A stretch of 8,799 nt of DNA from CAZCZY01 sp964503525 (GTDB taxonomy: Bacteria; Patescibacteriota; JAUYIX01), in contig CAZCZY010000062.1 in assembly GCA_964503525.1 (NCBI GenBank), positions 1-8,799 of the forward strand, in the 5' to 3' direction. Below, in pieces: positions 5,233 through 8,799 of this stretch; the stretch's first letter is position 1; the number at the start of each line of letters is the position of its first letter. The notes under the pieces were generated by a model. That model worked only from the letters and a program-made list of their open reading frames with translations. It was not told the DNA's origin and did no database searches. The position numbers and the translations under genes were made by a program.

Positions 5233-7317
5233 TTAGGCACGAACTATAATCGGCAAAATCATGGGCCGACGCTCGGTCTTGCCCCAAATCAGTTCGCCCA
5301 GCGTGTTACGAATTTGTTGGTTTAAGAAGTCGACATTTACCTCAGATTTACTCGATTGTTGCGCCAATATTTCTTTGACCTTGATCACACAATCTTTTTG
5401 CAATTGCGGAGCGTGTTCGAGCGCGACAAAACCACGGCTGATAATTTCTGGCTCACGTACAGCTTGACCGCGATCGTCAGTCGCTACCAAAACAACGAGA
5501 ATTCCCTCGGCGGCTAATTCTTTGCGATCGCGCAGAACGACCTGACTGATGTCGCCTTCGCCGAGCCCATCGACCAAAACATTCCCGGCAGGAACTTTGT
5601 GTTTGCCGAGCAAGGCCTGTCCGGTCGGATCAAATTCAACGATGTCACCGTTCTCAATGACAAAACTATTTTGGAATGGAATGCCGACTTCGACACCCAA
5701 CTCAGCACACTTTTTGCGGCGCGCGTAGTTTGAGTGCATCGGTAGCAAATATTTTGGACGCGTCAGATTCATCATAAGTTTTAGATCCTCATTTTTTCCG
5801 TGGCCACCCGCATGCACGTCCATAATCGAACGTTCAATTACGTCGGCACCCTGGCGCGTCAATGAGTCTTGGAGCGCTTCGATGCCACGTTCGTTACCGG
5901 GGATAACTGACGAAGAAAATAAAACCGTATCGCCTGGTCTAATCTTTAGATGTTGATGCTCACCGTTTGCAACGCGCATGAGCATGGCGTACTCCTCAGC
6001 CTGTGCACCGGTACCGATGATTAATATTTTGCTATCGGGGTAGTCGCGCATGGCACGGGCTTCGATCACTGAGCCTGGTTTTATACGGAGTAGCTTAAGT
6101 TTGTGGGCGATATCGATGTGCGCCTTCATGCCGCGGCCTTCAATAATAATTTTGCGGCCATATTTTTCTGCGAGGTCGATTAACATTTGCGCGCGCATCA
6201 GCAGCGAGGCAAAGGTAACCGCGATCAGGCGTCCTTTGACGTTGCGGAAAATTTCGTCGAGCGATTTTTTGACATCGGCTTCAGAAATTTGATGGCCGGG
6301 GTAGCCTGCATCGGTCGAATCAACCATCAGCGCCATCACGCCCTTATCTCCGATTTGCGAAATGTGACCGACATCAGCTGGTTTTCCAAACGTCGGCGAC
6401 AAATCAAACTTAAAATCACCGGAGTGCACAATAGTTCCGACGGGCGTATGGATCGCAAACCCGACGGCCTCAGGAATATTGTGGTTAATGTGGAAAATTT
6501 CGATGCGAAATTTTCCGAGCTGCAAAATATCTCGCGGCACAAAAGTAGTAATTTTGAATTTTGCAGCATTACCAAATTCTTCCTGTCGTTTTTCGATCAG
6601 GGCTTTGGTCAGCGGCGTTGAGTAGACCGGTGGAAAGTCGAGCAGTGGTGCTATGTGTGGCAGGCCGCCGATATGATCCAAGTGTCCGTGACAAAACAAC
6701 ATCCCGCGGATGCGTTTTTTATTTTCTTGTAAATATTTTGAGTTGGGAATGACGTAGTCGATACCCGGCAAGACTTCTGCATCCGCAAACCACGAGCCGC
6801 AATCGATCGTAATGATGTCGTCACCATATTCGAGCACGGCCATGTTGCGCTCTCCGGGAGTTTCTAGTCCACCCAAGAAAAATAGGCGCAAGCGGCCCGC
6901 GGCTACCGGCGGTACTTCCAGTGTCTCCTGCTCGGTAGAAATTTCCATGCGGTAGCGTGGTCCAGCTGGTTTGCCAGCGCGACGAACAAATTTGTCCCGC
7001 GGTCGGCCGCTTCCGCCGCCGTGGCCACTTCCGCCACGCTGTCCACCGCGGCTGCCACCGCCTCCAGTTCTGGCTCCTCCAGCACCTGCGCTGTGCGCAC
7101 CGCCACCTCCGCTACCAAAACGGCGTTTTTGTTGAGGGCGACCTTGGCCAGGTCGGCTGCTAGGACTTGCGCCTGGCCGACCACCGCCGCGACCGTCGCT
7201 GGGACGGCTATCGTGTGGTCGGTTAGTTCGCGCCGGACGAGCCTGATGAGGTTGTTCTGCGCGGTCGCCCGCGCGTGGCGCACCGGCGTATGCGTCGCCT
7301 GTAATTTTAGCAATCAT
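5233..7317 (-). CDS. rnj: Ribonuclease J with Arg/Gly-rich N-terminal extension
   Basis: Metallo-beta-lactamase/beta-CASP ribonuclease with 5'-3' exo- and endonuclease activity in mRNA decay and rRNA maturation. Of its 694 residues, about 1-125 are low-complexity and rich in Gly, Arg, Pro and Ser (RGG-like). The catalytic body starts near 143 and has the usual length. Zinc and catalytic residues are present: HGHLDH at 210-215, H279 in NHNIPE, D301 in VHSGDF and H528 in PMHSN. The beta-CASP region is seen in VTFASLLMRAQ near 367-377 and in SSSVIPGNE near 468-476; phosphate-binding HAGGHG is at 502-507. The C-terminal RRPMILPIIV is typical of the family. Small departures are LGGLETPGERNM where LGGVGEIGKNM is usual, and HSNY for HGEY. 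The ATG at 7317 has AAAGGAG upstream, but 14 bases away, an unusually long gap. Upstream lies a substrate-binding protein gene ending in a weak terminator; downstream is trpS. Confidence 0.95.
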   Translation of the reverse strand: MIAKITGDAYAGAPRAGDRAEQPHQARPARTNRPHDSRPSDGRGGGRPGASPSSRPGQGRPQQKRRFGSGGGGAHSAGAGGARTGGGGSRGGQRGGSGHGGGSGRPRDKFVRRAGKPAGPRYRMEISTEQETLEVPPVAAGRLRLFFLGGLETPGERNMAVLEYGDDIITIDCGSWFADAEVLPGIDYVIPNSKYLQENKKRIRGMLFCHGHLDHIGGLPHIAPLLDFPPVYSTPLTKALIEKRQEEFGNAAKFKITTFVPRDILQLGKFRIEIFHINHNIPEAVGFAIHTPVGTIVHSGDFKFDLSPTFGKPADVGHISQIGDKGVMALMVDSTDAGYPGHQISEADVKKSLDEIFRNVKGRLIAVTFASLLMRAQMLIDLAEKYGRKIIIEGRGMKAHIDIAHKLKLLRIKPGSVIEARAMRDYPDSKILIIGTGAQAEEYAMLMRVANGEHQHLKIRPGDTVLFSSSVIPGNERGIEALQDSLTRQGADVIERSIMDVHAGGHGKNEDLKLMMNLTRPKYLLPMHSNYARRKKCAELGVEVGIPFQNSFVIENGDIVEFDPTGQALLGKHKVPAGNVLVDGLGEGDISQVVLRDRKELAAEGILVVLVATDDRGQAVREPEIISRGFVALEHAPQLQKDCVIKVKEILAQQSSKSEVNVDFLNQQIRNTLGELIWGKTERRPMILPIIVRA

Positions 7318-7331
7318 AATAAGTAGTGTAA

Positions 7332-7341
7332 CTCCTTTATA
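7332..7341 (-). promoter_or_regulatory. Overlapping Shine-Dalgarno and -10-like box ahead of RNase J
   Basis: On the minus strand TATAAA (7336-7341) runs into AGGAG (7332-7336). AGGAG is 14 bases from the ATG, too far for an ordinary ribosome binding site; no ATG, GTG or TTG occurs in frame between them. If TATAAA were a -10 box, transcripts would start near 7329 and lack the AGGAG. No good -35 box lies 17-18 bases further upstream. Which signal is used is undetermined. Confidence 0.4.
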
Positions 7342-7359
7342 AATAAATTAACTGTGGGT

Positions 7360-7378
7360 AAAAGCCTACTGTGTAGGC
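7360..7378 (-). terminator. Short intrinsic terminator overlapping the end of the substrate-binding protein gene
   Basis: Read on the minus strand, GCCTAC (complement of 7373-7378) pairs with GTAGGC (complement of 7364-7369) across a three-base loop and is followed by four T (7360-7363). The TAG stop codon at 7366-7368 sits inside the second arm. A six-bp stem and four T are modest, so read-through into RNase J is plausible. Confidence 0.5.
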
Positions 7379-8799
7379 GGTGTAGGTACGCGCTTTGTGC
7401 TGACGTACCACTGTTGGATCTGGTTAAAGCGATCCGATGGTAAATTAATATTTTTTAAATCAATCCCTTTGATATTGCCGTCTGCGGCCATTAAATAGTT
7501 GGGGCTGTATAAAAAGATAGCATGCAGTTCTCGGGCAAGCAGTTGGCTAATTTCTGTCTGCTTAGCGGTTCGTTGCGCAACGTCAACGGTCTGACGCGCG
7601 ACTTCGAGCATTTTATCCAAATCGTCGTTTGAAAATGAGGTCAAGTTTAATCCGGGGTCGGCAATTTGTGTCGAATGCCAAAAAGGATATAAATCTGGAT
7701 CAGCGCCAATTACTTCGCCAAACACGAGCGTTTGATATTTGCGTTCGCGGATATACGTTTGTTGTAACTCTGCGACAGGGGCGCTGATCACTTCTGTTTC
7801 GATGCCAATCGCTTCCCAAAATCCTTTGATGAGGGTTGCAAGCTGGACATTCTCTGGTGTATCGGCGGTGACAATTTGCAAGGCCAATTTATCTGCGCCC
7901 TTAAACCAATGTCCGCCTTCTTTTTGTTCAAATCCTTCGGTTTTCAAAAGCTCCGTCGCCTTGGCAACGTCATATCCGTAGACCTGCACGTCCGCCGTAA
8001 AACCCATTGAGCCGGGAATCAGCGGTGAATTTACGACTTGTCCGTTACCAAGCAAGACTTTATCGACTAAATCACTTTTTTTGATGGCGTGTGAGAGCGC
8101 TTGTCGAACAGGCGCCGGTCGCACCAAACCGTTGTTGTTGGCATTAATAAAAATTGCGTCGTAGCGGGGGAGTGCGAGACTCAGAAGTTGCGTGCCGGTA
8201 CCTTCGACCTTTGATTTATCAGCAAAGGGGACGCCACTAATCACATCGATGTCATTGTCGCGGTACGCTTGCACAAGATCGGTCGGTTGTTCGTAAAAGG
8301 TGACGTTGAGGTCGCTGATAAACACCGGACCATTGTGATACTCCGCGTTGGCTTGAAGATTATATTTCTTGATAACGCCGCTACGATCCTTGGTGAGCTC
8401 GTTAAATTTATATGGTCCGGATCCAATCGGCTTGGAGTTTAGCTCAGCTAATGTCGCGTTGGTGCCTTGTACCTGTGCCCAAAGATGTTCGGGTAAGATT
8501 CCAAAGGTGAGTGTGGATTGAAATGGCGCATACACTTCTTGCAAGGTAAAAGTCACCGTACGGTCGTCGACTTTTGCGACTGCAATTCCTTTAAAGCCGA
8601 GATTGAGCGGCGAGTTCCAATTGGGATCTTGGATTGATTTGATCGTAAAGAGGACATCACTTGCGGTGAGTGCAACACCATCATGCCACTTGAGGTTTTG
8701 CTTAAGGACAATGGTGTAGATCTTTTGGTCGGGGCTAACGGTGACAGATTCGGCCAGGTCAGGTTTTAGTACAAAATCTTTATCGAGCTTAAACAGGCT
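7366..8799 (-). CDS. ABC transporter substrate-binding protein, family 5 (peptide/nickel), 5' end missing
   Basis: Extracytoplasmic solute-binding protein of the SBP_bac_5 (OppA/DppA) type, which captures oligopeptides or similar ligands for an ABC importer. The frame is open from the TAG at 7366 to the right edge, giving 477 visible residues. The 81 codons beyond the internal GTG at 8556 translate to typical family sequence, including LKWHDGVALTASDVLFTI, so that GTG is not the start. Further signatures are FGILPEHLW, IGSGPYKF, RDNDIDVI and PVRQALSHAI, and the usual C-terminal PNYLMAADGNIKGI. The N-terminal part, with the expected signal peptide or lipobox, lies outside the window (perhaps 60-120 residues by family length). 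Permease and ATPase genes are not in view. The ligand cannot be assigned; peptide is the commonest in the family. RNase J follows 48 bases downstream. Confidence 0.93.
   Translation of the reverse strand, partial: SLFKLDKDFVLKPDLAESVTVSPDQKIYTIVLKQNLKWHDGVALTASDVLFTIKSIQDPNWNSPLNLGFKGIAVAKVDDRTVTFTLQEVYAPFQSTLTFGILPEHLWAQVQGTNATLAELNSKPIGSGPYKFNELTKDRSGVIKKYNLQANAEYHNGPVFISDLNVTFYEQPTDLVQAYRDNDIDVISGVPFADKSKVEGTGTQLLSLALPRYDAIFINANNNGLVRPAPVRQALSHAIKKSDLVDKVLLGNGQVVNSPLIPGSMGFTADVQVYGYDVAKATELLKTEGFEQKEGGHWFKGADKLALQIVTADTPENVQLATLIKGFWEAIGIETEVISAPVAELQQTYIRERKYQTLVFGEVIGADPDLYPFWHSTQIADPGLNLTSFSNDDLDKMLEVARQTVDVAQRTAKQTEISQLLARELHAIFLYSPNYLMAADGNIKGIDLKNINLPSDRFNQIQQWYVSTKRVPTPPTQ

Noticed and set aside
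6957..7326. Long plus-strand and alternate minus-strand ORFs over the RGG region of RNase J.
   Set aside because: They are by-products of the GC-rich repetitive coding sequence; only the RNase J frame continues into the catalytic domain.

Overview
The window looks like a chromosomal segment of a bacterium using the standard code: several genes end in TGA, TAA or TAG and none needs a reassigned stop. Base composition is moderate, with frequent A/T homopolymers between genes and on the trpS side. An RNase J with a long Arg/Gly-rich N-terminal extension, a small heptad-repeat coiled-coil protein, weak or absent Shine-Dalgarno sites at some genes and a family 5 peptide-binding protein together suggest a Patescibacteria/CPR-type genome (Uhrbacteria/Magasanikbacteria-like). 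That placement is inference, about 50-60 % sure; no rRNA or marker phylogeny is available here.

Layout. The left part (1-3727) holds a divergent pair. On the minus strand is a 151-residue orphan protein with its own promoter, ribosome binding site and intrinsic terminator. On the plus strand is a phosphomannomutase/phosphoglucomutase (630-1985), followed after a structured 140-base gap by a B12-binding radical SAM protein of the hopanoid-methylase-like (HpnP-like) class (2126-3688), closed by a strong terminator. The right part (3746-8799) lies entirely on the minus strand. In transcription order it holds a family 5 (peptide/nickel) ABC transporter substrate-binding protein cut by the right edge, RNase J, tryptophanyl-tRNA synthetase, and a small coiled-coil protein convergent with the radical SAM gene.

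How the genes fit together. PMM/PGM supplies hexose-1-phosphates for sugar nucleotides and the cell envelope. RNase J and TrpS are core RNA-decay and translation genes, 57 bases apart and probably co-transcribed. Three small hairpins lie across their junction, one of them enclosing the trpS start codon. The substrate-binding protein is a nutrient-uptake component.

No mobile element, CRISPR array, tRNA or rRNA was seen, and no stretch over 300 bases lacks a gene. No convincing complete new system is present. The most unusual items are the stand-alone HpnP-like radical SAM enzyme, the RGG-rich tail on RNase J and the hairpin series at the RNase J-trpS junction.
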